The notes under the pieces are model-generated. The model ran no database searches. It worked only from the letters and a program-made list of their open reading frames with translations, and was not told the origin of the DNA. The translations under genes and the position numbers were made by a program. Below, one piece after another: positions 27,579 through 36,546 of a DNA stretch of 64,000 bases; within the stretch, counting starts at the first letter, position 1; every line of letters begins with the position of its first letter. The stretch comes from Gallionella sp. (GTDB lineage: Bacteria > Pseudomonadota > Gammaproteobacteria > Burkholderiales > Gallionellaceae): contig JAQTYN010000010.1 of assembly GCA_028688275.1 (NCBI GenBank), forward strand, positions 1 through 64,000, given 5' to 3'.

Positions 27579-28115
27579 ATGAAACGCGTCTTGCTATTTA
27601 ACAAACCATTTGGGGTGATCTGCCAATTTAGTCGCGACGGGCTACATCCAACGCTGGCGGATTATATCGCGCTTCCTGACTTTTATGCCGCTGGCAGACT
27701 AGATACTGACAGCGAAGGTTTATTGGTATTGACCGATGATGGCAAATTACAACATCAATTGACCGATCCCAAGTTTAAACAAGAAAAAACCTATTGGGTG
27801 CAAGTCGAAGGCATACCCGACGAAACCGCGCTGCAAGCCTTACGCAACGGGGTAAAACTGTCCGACTTCACCACCCTGCCCGCGCAAGCACGCTTAATCG
27901 ACGAACCTGCTGGATTATGGGCACGCAATCCGCCGATACGTCAACGGCTGCACATCCCCACCAGTTGGGTCGAAATCACCCTGCGCGAAGGCAAAAACCG
28001 CCAAATCCGCCGCATGACCGCCGCCGTGGGCTACCCCACTTTACGCTTGATACGTTATCAAATTGGCGATTGGACGTTGGACAATCTTGCGGTGGGGGAA
28101 TGGCGATACGGCTAA
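27579..28115 (+). CDS. rluE: 23S rRNA pseudouridine synthase of the RluE type
   Basis: 178 residues from the ATG at 27579 (GAGG upstream); the track start at 27492 overlaps icd and is not used. It has the RsuA/RluE fold without an S4 domain: [14 protein letters not shown], the catalytic-Asp motif [27 protein letters not shown] and [21 protein letters not shown] split over two motifs. In E. coli RluE makes pseudouridine 2457 of 23S rRNA. It is divergent from icd. Confidence 0.9.
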   Translation: MKRVLLFNKPFGVICQFSRDGLHPTLADYIALPDFYAAGRLDTDSEGLLVLTDDGKLQHQLTDPKFKQEKTYWVQVEGIPDETALQALRNGVKLSDFTTLPAQARLIDEPAGLWARNPPIRQRLHIPTSWVEITLREGKNRQIRRMTAAVGYPTLRLIRYQIGDWTLDNLAVGEWRYG

Positions 28116-28251
28116 GGAGGAGCTGATTAAATCCGTTCGCCCTGAGCTTGTCGAAGGGCGAACGAATTTAATGTATTGATTTCATTAGATCTTCCATTCA
28201 TGGTTCGACAAGCTCACCACGAACGGAAGATTTAATCAGCGTTTCCCTAAG
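28116..28251. repeat. Two-hairpin intergenic element, best-preserved copy
   Basis: Left end CTGATTAAATC, a perfect 10-bp hairpin CGTTCGCCCT..AGGGCGAACG around GAGCTTGTCGA, a spacer with TGATTTCATTA, a second hairpin CTTCCATTC..GAACGGAAG around GGTTCGACAAGCTCACCAC, and right end GATTTAATCAG. TAAGGAG and TTTCCCTAAG flank it. This copy shows the structure of the family most clearly. Confidence 0.92.
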
Positions 28252-28271
28252 ACGGAAAATCATACATACAA

Positions 28272-28307
28272 TTGACATCTTTTATTGATAATGAAATTCT
28301 GTAAAAT
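28272..28307 (+). promoter_or_regulatory. Candidate promoter of array B
   Basis: TTGACA at 28272-28277 is a consensus -35. Downstream are AATTCT at 17 bp and TAAAAT at 24 bp. Neither gives a fully good pair, so the -10 is uncertain. It is the only -35-like site in the AT-rich 110 bp before the first array B gene. Confidence 0.4.
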
Positions 28308-28360
28308 ACCCTCCGTATTTTAAAGTATTCCCCATACAGTTAATCTCAATCAGTTAAATC

Positions 28361-28915
28361 ATGGCTCAATTTATTGCTTTTGACAAAAATGCAGAAGTCG
28401 CAGGACACAGTATTCTGTCGACGCTAAGTACATTTCCTGAATATTATCGTGCAGAAATTGAACAATTTTTTAAGGATAATAATGTCACAAATGTGACGCC
28501 CGATAGCTGGCATAGCCAGCAGAGCTATTTGAATGTTTGCAAAGATATTTCAACTCGTTATGGCCCAAGTACGCTCTTTAATGCGGGTGTAGCGGTAGGT
28601 GAGAGCGTCCCTTTTCCGCCTGGAACCACATTGCAAGCAGCATTCGCAGGTTGGAATGACGCATATCTCTCGCATCACCGCAATGGTTATCTGATGGGCT
28701 ACATCAAGCTGCTCTCCTTTGACCCTCAAGCTAAAAAAGCCGTGGTCGAATGCAAAAACCCCTATCCTTCTCATTTTGAACGCGGCATCGCGACCACCTT
28801 TGCCCGTAAATGTAAGCCAAAAGATGCGGCGTTTATTGATGTTCAACTTGATAATACGATGAAATCACGCCTAGACGGTGCAGATTCATGCTTTTATGTC
28901 ATCACTTGGATTTAA
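28361..28915 (+). CDS. Array B paralog 1 (unknown 184-residue family)
   Basis: 184 residues, no signal peptide or membrane segment. Shared family pattern: MAQFIAFDKN at the start, FPEYYR..IE, a central SxRYGPSTLFNAGVAVGE, HHRNGYLMGYIKLLSFD, then NPYPSHFERGI and a C-terminal RLDGADSCFYVITW. The last part resembles the end of V4R or heme-NO-binding-like sensor domains (PC.F..G and C.Y.V.W), but this is by eye only. Only this copy keeps a Cys in ADSC. The start context is ATCATGGC with no ribosome site, as in all copies. It is the first gene of the array. Confidence 0.8.
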   Translation: MAQFIAFDKNAEVAGHSILSTLSTFPEYYRAEIEQFFKDNNVTNVTPDSWHSQQSYLNVCKDISTRYGPSTLFNAGVAVGESVPFPPGTTLQAAFAGWNDAYLSHHRNGYLMGYIKLLSFDPQAKKAVVECKNPYPSHFERGIATTFARKCKPKDAAFIDVQLDNTMKSRLDGADSCFYVITWI

Positions 28916-28985
28916 GGTCACCCGCTACGATATCCATATAACAGCTATTTAATCAACACGTTGCGAAACGTATACTTTTAAGATC

Positions 28986-29540
28986 ATGGCTCAGTTTATT
29001 GCTTTTGACAAAAATACAGAAGTCGCAGGACACTCTCTCCAGACCGCTTTAACTTTTTTTCCTGAATATTATCGTGCGGATATTGAACGACTCCTCAACG
29101 AAAACAATATCGTGAATATCACACCCGATAGCTGGCATCACCAGCAGGGCTGGTTGAGTACACTCAAAGAGGTTTCGGTTCGCTATGGTTCAAATACGCT
29201 TTTCAATGTAGGTTTCTCGATAGGAAATGATGTTCCATTTCCGCCTGAATTCACCTTGGAAGCAGCCTATTCTGCTTGGGAGGGGGCATATCGCTCGCAT
29301 CACCGCAATGGTTATCTGATGGGCTACATCAAGTTACTCTCCTTTGACGACAAAGCAAAAAAAGCAGTGGTCGAATGCAGAAATCCCTACCCCTGTCATT
29401 TTGAACGCGGTATCGCAACGGCATTTGCCCGTAAGTTTAAACCCCAAGACGCGGGCTTCATTGATGTCCAGCTTGATAAGGATAAGAAGTCGCGCCTAAA
29501 CGGTGCAGATTCAAGTTTTTATGTTATCACTTGGTTTTAA
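28986..29540 (+). CDS. Array B paralog 2
   Basis: 184 residues, closest to paralog 1 (both have GYLMGYIKLLSFD), with CHFERGI and ADSSFYVITWF. It starts 625 bp after the start of paralog 1. A strong intrinsic terminator follows within 6 nt of the stop, so much of the upstream transcript may end here. Confidence 0.8.
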   Translation: MAQFIAFDKNTEVAGHSLQTALTFFPEYYRADIERLLNENNIVNITPDSWHHQQGWLSTLKEVSVRYGSNTLFNVGFSIGNDVPFPPEFTLEAAYSAWEGAYRSHHRNGYLMGYIKLLSFDDKAKKAVVECRNPYPCHFERGIATAFARKFKPQDAGFIDVQLDKDKKSRLNGADSSFYVITWF

Positions 29541-29545
29541 CGTTG

Positions 29546-29575
29546 GCCTCTACTCAGTTCAAGTAGGGGCTTTTT
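29546..29575 (+). terminator. Intrinsic terminator after array B paralog 2
   Basis: GCCTCTACT-CAGTTCA-AGTAGGGGC followed by TTTTT. One pair (T:G) is imperfect. The same hairpin recurs after paralog 4, and a decayed form (GTCTCTACCCAGTCAGTGTA) after paralog 3. Confidence 0.88.
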
Positions 29576-29608
29576 ATCAACATTATTGCAGATCACGACA
29601 CCTAAATC

Positions 29609-30163
29609 ATGGCACAATTTATCGCTTTTGAAAAAGATGTGGAAGTACTCGGCATAGGCATACTGACGATCATTCCCGCTTTTCCTGAGTATGCTCGTCC
29701 CCTCGTTGAAGGGTTGATGGCAGAAAATAATCTCCTGAACGTCACGCCCGAAAAGTGGTTCAAGGTACAGCCCCTACTAAATGTTTTCAAAGCATTTTCA
29801 ACCAGTTATGGCCCTAGCACCCTTTTTCACGTCGGCGTAACCGTGTTTGAAGGCTTTGATCTTCCGCCGCAACTAACCGATTTAGAATCTGCTTTAAAGT
29901 TGATCGGTGAAGTATATCTTATGCGCCATCGCAATGGAGAGCTTGGATATGTGGAACTCAGATCTTTTGATGTCCAAGCAAAAAGAGCTGTCATAGAGTA
30001 TTGCAATCCTTACCCTTGTCATTTTGAACGCGGCATCGTGACCGCTTGTGCGCGTAAATTTAAACCCCAAGGTGCGCATTTCATTGAAGTTGAGCTTGAG
30101 AAAAATAAGCCCTCACGACTAGACGGAGCGGATTCCAGTTTTTATGTCATTACTTGGTTTTAA
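29609..30163 (+). CDS. Array B paralog 3, the most diverged copy
   Basis: 184 residues. It keeps MAQFIAFEKDVEV, YGPSTLFHVGV, CHFERGIVTACARKF and ADSSFYVITWF. In the middle it has RHRNGELGYVELRSFD where others have HHRNG..GYIK, and its N-terminal third is different (GIGILTIIPAFPEYARPLVE). It starts 623 bp after paralog 2. Its own downstream hairpin is decayed. Confidence 0.78.
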   Translation: MAQFIAFEKDVEVLGIGILTIIPAFPEYARPLVEGLMAENNLLNVTPEKWFKVQPLLNVFKAFSTSYGPSTLFHVGVTVFEGFDLPPQLTDLESALKLIGEVYLMRHRNGELGYVELRSFDVQAKRAVIEYCNPYPCHFERGIVTACARKFKPQGAHFIEVELEKNKPSRLDGADSSFYVITWF

Positions 30164-30232
30164 CGTCGGTCTCTACCCAGTCAGTGTAGCGGCTATTTAA
30201 TCAACATTTTTCAGATCTATAATACTAAAATC

Positions 30233-30793
30233 ATGGCTCAATTTATCGCTTTTGACAGAAATATGGAAATACTGGGTCTCCCTATCCTAGCGACTTTAGA
30301 GAGTTTTCCTCCGTATTATCGTGCCGATATTGAACGATTATTGAAAGAGAATAATCTCGTCAATTTGCTACCCAATAATTGGTACAAGCTACAGAACTAT
30401 TTAAATGTACTTAAAGCAATTTCAACGCAGTATGGTGAAAATACGCTGTTTAATGTCGGCGTGGAGGTCTTTGGCAAGCTACCATTCCCACCTAATATGA
30501 CATTGAAATCATCATTGGCCTCCTTAGATGCAGCCTATAAAGCACATCACCGCAATTGTCCTACTGGATATAATAGCCCTAGTATTAAGCTCGTCTACGA
30601 TGAGCAAGCTCAAAAAGCCGTGGTGGAGAGTAAAACCCCAACACCTTGCCACTTTGAGCGCGGTCTCATTACCGCAGCTACCCGTCGATTTACTCCCCCA
30701 GGAGCTAAGTTTATTGACGTTCAGTTGGATAAAACCAAAAAATCTCGCTTAGATGGTGCAGATACCAGTTTTTATATCATCACTTGGTTTTAA
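30233..30793 (+). CDS. Array B paralog 4
   Basis: 186 residues, a close relative of paralog 5 (shared NWYKLQNYLNVLKAISTQYG). The middle is altered: HHRNCPTGYNSPSIKLVYDE replaces HHRNG-PTGYIKILSFDE, with extra residues and a changed strand. This looks like a small insertion followed by drift. It still ends ADTSFYIITWF. A perfect terminator follows 4 nt after the stop. Confidence 0.78.
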   Translation: MAQFIAFDRNMEILGLPILATLESFPPYYRADIERLLKENNLVNLLPNNWYKLQNYLNVLKAISTQYGENTLFNVGVEVFGKLPFPPNMTLKSSLASLDAAYKAHHRNCPTGYNSPSIKLVYDEQAQKAVVESKTPTPCHFERGLITAATRRFTPPGAKFIDVQLDKTKKSRLDGADTSFYIITWF

Positions 30794-30797
30794 CGTT

Positions 30798-30828
30798 AGC
30801 CTCTACTCAGTTCAAGTAGAGGCTTTTT
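30798..30828 (+). terminator. Intrinsic terminator after array B paralog 4
   Basis: AGCCTCTACT-CAGTTCA-AGTAGAGGCT is a perfect 10-bp stem with a 7-nt loop, followed by TTTT. It is almost the same as the hairpin at 29546. Confidence 0.92.
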
Positions 30829-30861
30829 ATCAATATTATTGCGGATCACAACACTTAAACC

Positions 30862-31413
30862 ATGGCACAATTTATCGCTTTTGACAAAAATGTGGAGATA
30901 CTTGGACTCCCTATATTGACATGTTTAGAGAGTTTTCCTGGGTATTATCGTAAGGATATTGAACACTTGCTGCAAGAAAACAATCTCGTCAATCTAGCGC
31001 CCAATAAGTGGTACAAGCTGCAGAACTATCTGAATGTGCTTAAGGCAATTTCAACGCAATATGGTGCAAATACGCTGTTTAATGTGGGAGTAGCGGTCTT
31101 TGGCAAACTACCTTTCCCCCCAGACACCACTTTGAAAACAGCATTGGCGGCCATGGAAGCCGCCTATAACTCACATCATCGCAACGGCCCTACTGGCTAC
31201 ATTAAAATCCTCTCTTTTGATGAACAAGCTCAAAAAGCGGTGATGGAGTTTAAAACCCCTTCACCATGCCACTTTGAACGCGGCATCATTACGGCGGCGG
31301 CTCGTCGTTTTATCCCCCCAAACGCCAAATTTATTGATGTTCAACTTGAAAAAAACAAACCCTCACGATTGGACGGGGCGGATACAAGTGTTTATGAAAT
31401 CATTTGGTTTTAA
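30862..31413 (+). CDS. Array B paralog 5
   Basis: 183 residues. It keeps YYRKDIEHLLQENNLVNLAP, NGPTGYIKILSFDEQAQK, CHFERGIITAAARRF and ends ADTSVYEIIWF, where the usual FYVITW is changed. It starts 629 bp after paralog 4. After the stop there is a CCGCTAA..TTAGCGG hairpin without a T run. ppsA lies convergent 103 bp away. Confidence 0.8.
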   Translation: MAQFIAFDKNVEILGLPILTCLESFPGYYRKDIEHLLQENNLVNLAPNKWYKLQNYLNVLKAISTQYGANTLFNVGVAVFGKLPFPPDTTLKTALAAMEAAYNSHHRNGPTGYIKILSFDEQAQKAVMEFKTPSPCHFERGIITAAARRFIPPNAKFIDVQLEKNKPSRLDGADTSVYEIIWF

Positions 31414-31516
31414 AGTTGGCCGCTAATTCGATCACTGGTCGGGTTAGCGGTTGCATCGCGTAACTCGACGTACATGATGCTGTCGGGTTACGGTGCAAAC
31501 TGCCAACCAGACCGAC

Positions 31517-33889
31517 TCAACCACTTGCTTTTTCAGACAATTTACGCCACGTTTCCAACAGGGTATCGGGATTTAGCGATATGGTTTGGATACCTGCCTC
31601 CACCAGCCATAACGCAAAATCAAAGTGATCCGACGGGCCTTGACCACAAATACCGACGTATTTATCCAGTCGATTGCAGGTCGTAATCGCCATGGTCAGC
31701 AAAGCTTTGACGGCATCATCGCGTTCGTCGAAGCGGTTTGCGACCAAGCTGGAATCTCTATCCACCCCCAGTGTTAATTGAGTTAAGTCATTGGAACCAA
31801 TGGAAAAACCATCGAAGTATTGCAAAAACTGTTCTGCAGATAGCGCGTTAGAGGGAATTTCGCACATCATAATCAAGCGCAAACCGTGTTCACCGCGTGT
31901 CAGTCCATTTTTTGCAAGCTCTTTCACCACTTCTCGTGCTTCGGTGACCGTGCGCACAAACGGGATCATCACTTCTACATTGGTGTAACCCAGCGTTTCG
32001 CGTACCCGTTTCATGGCTTGGCATTCCAGCGCGAAGCAATCGGTAAAGCTGGGCGCAACATATCGTCCTGCGCCACGGAAACCGATCATGGGGTTTTCTT
32101 CCGCGGGTTCATACCCCTCACCGCCCATCAATAAGCGATATTCGTTAGATTTAAAGTCGGATAGCCGCACGATCACGGGTTTTGGCCAGAATGCGGCTGC
32201 CAAGGTTGCTATCCCCTCCGTGAGTTTATCCACGTAGAACGACACAGGATCGGCATAGCCACGGGATTGGTGTAACAGTTGCGCTTGTAAATCGGCTGAC
32301 AAGGTGTCAAATTGCAATGCCGCTTTAGGGTGTATGCCGATCAGGTTGTTGATGATAAATTCCAGCCTCGCCAAACCCACTCCTGCCGAGGGTAGGCTAG
32401 CAAATTCAAAGGCTAAAGTGGGATTCCCGACGTTGAGCATCAACTTCACGGGAATGTCTCCCAATGCCGCCTCATTTTGCCGTGTCACCTCAAAGCGTAA
32501 CTGACCGCGATAGACTTTACCTGTATCGCCTTCAGCGCAAGAAACCGTCACCACTTCACCATCTTTTAAAACCTCGGTAGCATTGCCGCAACCGACAATG
32601 GCTGGGATGCCCATTTCACGCGCAATAATGGCTGCATGACAGGTGCGACCACCACGATTGGTCACAATCGCCGAGGCGATTTTCATCACGGGTTCCCAGT
32701 TCGGGTCGGTCATGTCGGTGACCAGAACATCGCCCGCTTTAACTTTGTACATTTCCGCGCTACTGACCACTAAACGCACGCAACCTGTGCCTATCTTTTG
32801 CCCGATGGCGCGTCCTTCAATCAGCACTTCACCAGTTTGTTGCAACTGAAATTGCTCACTCACGCTACCCATCGCAGACTGAGATTGCACGGTTTCAGGT
32901 CGCGCCTGCAAGATGTAGAGCTTGCCGTCTATGCCATCTTTACCCCATTCAATGTCCATCGGACGACCATAATGCGCTTCAATCGCCAAGGCATGACGCG
33001 CCAATTCCAGCACTTCCGCATCGGTCAGCGAAAAGCGATCTCGCAGTGCAAGAGGCACGTCTTCAATGCGCGTGGAATGCCCAGTCGCCTGACTATCGGT
33101 AAATACCATGCGCTCCAATTTTGAACCGATGCTACGGCGCACGATGGCGGGGAATCCTTGTGCCAAATGCGGTTTGTGGACATAAAATTCATCAGGATTC
33201 ACCGAACCTTGCACCACCATCTCGCCCAAGCCGTAAGCGGAAGTGATAAACACCGCATCGCGGAATCCTGATTCTGTATCCAAGGTAAACATCACCCCCG
33301 ATGCGCCCAAATCTGACCGCACCATGCGTTGCACGCCAGCCGATAGGGCAACATTCATGCCCGTATAACCTGTATGCACGCGATAGGAAATCGCTCTATC
33401 GTTATACAAAGAGGCGAAAACTTCGCGTATCGCCTGCAAAATGTGGTCAATTCCGCGTATATTCAAGAAAGTTTCCTGTTGCCCTGCGAATGACGCATCA
33501 GGCAAATCTTCCGCCGTGGCAGAAGAACGTACCGCAAAACTGGCCTGACCATCTTCACTCAACACAGCATAATGCTCTCGAATTTCGGCCTCTAAACGCG
33601 CAGGTAAAGGTGCGGTGACGATCCAACTACGAATTTCTGCGCCTGCCGTAGCCAACGCCACCACATCACTTACATCCAACGTTGCCAATGTCGCCTCAAT
33701 GCGGACATCTAGTCCATTATCGTGTAAGAAATCACGATAAGCCTGCGCCGTGGTGGCAAAGCCCCCAGGCACAATCACCCCAGATGCGCCAAGATGACAG
33801 ATCATCTCACCCAAAGAGGCATTTTTACCGCCAACTGAAGCAATATCGGCAATTCCCAGTGATTCAAAAGGCATGACATAGCGTTGCAT
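31517..33889 (-). CDS. ppsA: Phosphoenolpyruvate synthase
   Basis: A 790-residue enzyme that makes phosphoenolpyruvate from pyruvate and ATP in gluconeogenesis. The N-terminal ATP-grasp domain ([31 protein letters not shown]) is followed by the phosphohistidine domain with [18 protein letters not shown] near residue 415 and the PEP-binding C-terminal barrel ([24 protein letters not shown] with the catalytic Cys). Full length. AAGGAG lies before the ATG. Its regulator ppsR is upstream on the same strand, with a repeat between them. Confidence 0.97.
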   Translation of the reverse strand: MQRYVMPFESLGIADIASVGGKNASLGEMICHLGASGVIVPGGFATTAQAYRDFLHDNGLDVRIEATLATLDVSDVVALATAGAEIRSWIVTAPLPARLEAEIREHYAVLSEDGQASFAVRSSATAEDLPDASFAGQQETFLNIRGIDHILQAIREVFASLYNDRAISYRVHTGYTGMNVALSAGVQRMVRSDLGASGVMFTLDTESGFRDAVFITSAYGLGEMVVQGSVNPDEFYVHKPHLAQGFPAIVRRSIGSKLERMVFTDSQATGHSTRIEDVPLALRDRFSLTDAEVLELARHALAIEAHYGRPMDIEWGKDGIDGKLYILQARPETVQSQSAMGSVSEQFQLQQTGEVLIEGRAIGQKIGTGCVRLVVSSAEMYKVKAGDVLVTDMTDPNWEPVMKIASAIVTNRGGRTCHAAIIAREMGIPAIVGCGNATEVLKDGEVVTVSCAEGDTGKVYRGQLRFEVTRQNEAALGDIPVKLMLNVGNPTLAFEFASLPSAGVGLARLEFIINNLIGIHPKAALQFDTLSADLQAQLLHQSRGYADPVSFYVDKLTEGIATLAAAFWPKPVIVRLSDFKSNEYRLLMGGEGYEPAEENPMIGFRGAGRYVAPSFTDCFALECQAMKRVRETLGYTNVEVMIPFVRTVTEAREVVKELAKNGLTRGEHGLRLIMMCEIPSNALSAEQFLQYFDGFSIGSNDLTQLTLGVDRDSSLVANRFDERDDAVKALLTMAITTCNRLDKYVGICGQGPSDHFDFALWLVEAGIQTISLNPDTLLETWRKLSEKASG

Positions 33890-33939
33890 AGTTGTACTCC
33901 TTGTAAAAGTAAACGATAACGTGTGGCAGGATGGCTGCT

Positions 33940-34088
33940 GAGGTGTTGATTAAATTCGTTCGCACAGAGCAGTGAGCCCGTCGAATGGTCGAAGGGTGAA
34001 CGAATTTAATCTATTGATTTTATTAAATCTTCCATTCATGGTTCGACAAGCTCACCACGAACGGAAGATTTAATCAGCGTTTCCCTAA
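33940..34088. repeat. Two-hairpin intergenic element between ppsR and ppsA
   Basis: It starts TTGATTAAATTCGTTCGCAC, with the core GAGCCCGTCGAATGGTCGAA and then GGTTCGACAAGCTCACCACG, and ends AAGATTTAATCAGCGTTTCC. It lies in the ppsA upstream region. Confidence 0.88.
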
Positions 34089-34215
34089 TTCACATTTGGC
34101 ACATCCAACATCAGGGAAGATTATCCGCCAATTTGTGCGCGCGTGTCAGACATGAAAAATCAAATTGATAAGAGAGCGATAGAAATCATGCTGTTTGCTT
34201 GATGACGTATGCGGT

Positions 34216-34273
34216 CGCCCTTGTATGCTTAGCTTGCTCTCCCCAGCTCCTCTCCCGTAGACGGGCGAGGGGA
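34216..34273. repeat. Relic of the window-start repeat next to a C-rich repeat
   Basis: CCCTTGTATGCTTAGCTTGC matches the reverse complement of the right part of the 50-bp repeat at 1-129 with one change. It is followed directly by CTCTCCCCAGCTCCTCTCCC and the CCCGTAGACGGGCGAGGGGA hairpin. So both repeat types meet here, as they do around the DUF559 gene at the window start. Confidence 0.65.
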
Positions 34274-34275
34274 AT

Positions 34276-35079
34276 TTACTTAAGTGCTTGCTTCAGTTTG
34301 ACGGCAATTTCTTCGATAGAACGGGCGGTGGTATCCAGATAGGGGATTTGCGCGCGGCGCATCATGCGCTCTGCGGCAGCGACTTCATAACGGCAATTTT
34401 CCAGCGAGGCGTAACGGCTATTGGGTTTACGTTGTTGGCGAATGAGATGCAGATAGTCGGGGTCGATGGTCAGTCCGAACAGTTTTTTTGCATGCGGGAG
34501 CAAGCAAGGCGGAAGTTGATCGCGCTCGAAATCTTCGGGGATTAGTGGGTAATTGGCGGCTTTTATCGAGAATTGCAGGGATAAGTACAAGCTGGTGGGG
34601 GTTTTTCCACTGCGCGACACCCCAACCAAAATCACATCCGCAGCCGCAAAATCAGCATCCGTCACACCGTCGTCATGTGCCAAGGCAAAATGTATGGCCG
34701 CAATGCGGCTGGCGGCTTCATGTCGCGCTTGTCCATGCGTGCGCCCGACCACATGCGTGGAATGTTGCCCCAATTCCAGCTCTAGCGGGGCAATAAAGGT
34801 TTCAAAGACATCCAGAAATAGCGCGTCGGCTTGTCGCAATAGCGCGCTGATTTGATTATCCATGAGCGTCATCACCACAACAGGGCGTGCGCCATCCTGC
34901 ACCTTCGCCGCATGAATATGCGCGAGACAATCTTGGGCTTTTTCTAGGGAGTCAATAAAAGGAAAATGTTGAGGATGAAACGTCACGCCATCAAATTGCG
35001 ATAGCAAACCTTGCCCCAGTGTTTCGGCGGTAATGCCTGTGCCATCGGAAACAAAAAACAGACTACGCGTAGATGTCAT
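34276..35079 (-). CDS. ppsR: Phosphoenolpyruvate synthase regulatory protein (kinase/pyrophosphorylase)
   Basis: 267 residues from the ATG at 35079 (GGGA upstream). It is a DUF299 protein that inactivates PEP synthase by ADP-dependent phosphorylation and reactivates it by phosphorolysis. It starts RSLFFVSDGTGITAETLG and has the P-loop GVSRSGKTPTSLYLS. Near the end is SRYASLENCRYEVAAAE. It is unusual in being co-directional with ppsA rather than divergent. Confidence 0.95.
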   Translation of the reverse strand: MTSTRSLFFVSDGTGITAETLGQGLLSQFDGVTFHPQHFPFIDSLEKAQDCLAHIHAAKVQDGARPVVVMTLMDNQISALLRQADALFLDVFETFIAPLELELGQHSTHVVGRTHGQARHEAASRIAAIHFALAHDDGVTDADFAAADVILVGVSRSGKTPTSLYLSLQFSIKAANYPLIPEDFERDQLPPCLLPHAKKLFGLTIDPDYLHLIRQQRKPNSRYASLENCRYEVAAAERMMRRAQIPYLDTTARSIEEIAVKLKQALK

Positions 35080-35161
35080 GTTACGTCCCTTCAAACCGCC
35101 CGCCGCCAAACTGCAAAGGCGAGGCGACTGCCAGTCTATATGTCAATAGCAGCCTGCTGGG

Positions 35162-35330
35162 AGACGCTGATTAAATCCGTTCGCCCTGAGCCGTGAGCTT
35201 GTCGAATGGCCGAAGGGTGAGCGGATTTAATGCTCTGATTTCTTAAATCTTCCGTTCATGGTTCGACCAGCTCACCACGAACGAAAAATCAAGCTCACCA
35301 AGAACGGAAGATTTAATCAATGCCTCTCTA
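35162..35330. repeat. Two-hairpin intergenic element, extended copy
   Basis: It starts CTGATTAAATCCGTTCGCCC and contains GTGAGCTTGTCGAATGGCCG and GGTTCGACCAGCTCACCACG. The right side has a second partial AAGCTCACCAAGAACGGAAG before GATTTAATCAATGCC, so about 20 bp were duplicated. Confidence 0.85.
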
Positions 35331-35807
35331 GTACAGCTTATGCTTGATGTAGGTTTCAATACTGGCGCGTGTAATCTCACCAGGCTGCATCATCACGGGT
35401 TTACCATTAGGTGCGTACAAATAGCTGGTAGGTAATATATCCACCTCACCGATGGCGGCATACACCTTGTCATTCCCTAGCACCACGGGATAACCCAGTG
35501 GGCGGGTTTTGAGGAAAGCCTCCACCACGCCACGATTGGCATAGTTGGTAACAACACCGATCACCACCAAATCTCTGTCTTTATGCGCTTGATGCAGGCT
35601 ATTTAGCTCTGGAATCTCATGTAAACAAGGTGGGCACCATGTCGCCCAATAATTCACCAGCACCCATTTGCCGCGATAATCCGCTAATTTCAGGGTATTA
35701 CCTTGCATATCCTGCATCACAAAGTCGCCCGCTTGTGCGGACAACATGTTTAGCAGGAGCAATGCCCCCGCGAAGAACTTAGTGGCCTTTATCATCTGCA
35801 CTATCAT
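35328..35807 (-). CDS. TlpA/ResA-like thioredoxin-fold protein
   Basis: About 159 residues. An N-terminal signal (KATKFFAGALLLLNMLSAQA) exports it to the periplasm. The redox motif WATWCPPC and the TlpA pattern DYRGKWVLVNYWATWC are present, and the cis-Pro site is DILPTSYLY. It should act as a periplasmic thiol-disulfide reductant, perhaps for cytochrome c maturation or a specific client. ATG codons at 35807 and 35795 are both possible starts; each overlaps the upstream gene, so translation is probably coupled. Confidence 0.85.
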   Translation of the reverse strand: MIVQMIKATKFFAGALLLLNMLSAQAGDFVMQDMQGNTLKLADYRGKWVLVNYWATWCPPCLHEIPELNSLHQAHKDRDLVVIGVVTNYANRGVVEAFLKTRPLGYPVVLGNDKVYAAIGEVDILPTSYLYAPNGKPVMMQPGEITRASIETYIKHKLY

Positions 35808-36342
35808 CTTGTGGCGTGCCATGTTCGGCGGCGTGGCTCAGATACAAAGCTAACGCAATCAATGCGATACTCAACCCGATATACACCAAATCCAGCGCAT
35901 TGGTGATATGCATGGTCAAAGTATGTTCAAACAAGGTGACGATCATAATCATCAAGATCACTTTAGCAAGACGTGATTTCAAATCGTCCAAGCTGTTAAT
36001 CACCAAAATTTTGCTAGAAGCCTTGCTGCCATGCGCTTGGTTAATGTCGCTGATAAACAACTCATACAGCCCCAACGAGAAAATCAACATCACCGTCGCC
36101 AACAAATAGCCATCCACCACTTCCACGATATGCGACACCGTGCCGTCATGCAAGGCTTTACGTGCTTCAGCGGTCATATCGCTATCCGCATAATGCAGTG
36201 CGTGTTGCAACAGAATAAACACATCCACCGTTGCCATATAAAAAATCACAAAACCCGCGATTAAGCTCCCAATCACCGCCACCAGAATCACGAAACGGCT
36301 ATTCCACAACGCACCCTCAAACAAATCTTCTAAAAATTTCAT
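35779..36342 (-). CDS. YqhA family (UPF0114) membrane protein
   Basis: 187 residues from the ATG at 36342 (AAGGAG 8 nt upstream). Four hydrophobic segments (FVILVAVIGSLIAGFVIFYM, YLLATVMLIFSLGLYELFI, LAKVILMIMIVTLFEHTL, YIGLSIALIALALYL) and ELFISDIN match UPF0114. Function unknown in the family. Its 3' end overlaps the TlpA-like gene. Confidence 0.85.
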   Translation of the reverse strand: MKFLEDLFEGALWNSRFVILVAVIGSLIAGFVIFYMATVDVFILLQHALHYADSDMTAEARKALHDGTVSHIVEVVDGYLLATVMLIFSLGLYELFISDINQAHGSKASSKILVINSLDDLKSRLAKVILMIMIVTLFEHTLTMHITNALDLVYIGLSIALIALALYLSHAAEHGTPQDDSADDKGH

Positions 36343-36373
36343 GTTGCACTCCTTCAAATAAAGCTATCGAAAC

Positions 36374-36398
36374 AAAAAAGGTCGGAAATGCCGACCTT
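36374..36398 (-). terminator. Intrinsic terminator after hsdS
   Basis: On the minus strand AAGGTCGG..CCGACCTT form a perfect 8-bp stem with a 5-nt loop followed by TTTT. It lies about 150 nt after the hsdS stop and so closes the hsdR-M-S unit. Confidence 0.8.
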
Positions 36399-36454
36399 CG
36401 GCGACGCATTCTATCCAAAATCGCTGCACTGCACCAGCTGCCCGCCAATATCCT

Positions 36455-36545
36455 TGCAAGTAGGTCGGGTAAGGCATCGCCGTAACCCGACATTTTGGGT
36501 GTGTATGTTGGGTTACGCCCGATGGGCTAACCACGACCTACGGGT
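36455..36545. repeat. GTAGGTCGGGTTA-type short repeat
   Basis: AGTAGGTCGGGTAAGGC, GCCGTAACCCGACATTTTG and GGGTTACGCCCGATGG form an inverted set in ~90 bp downstream of hsdS. A related TGCTGTCGGGTTACGG lies at about 31478. Confidence 0.6.
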
Positions 36546-36546
36546 T

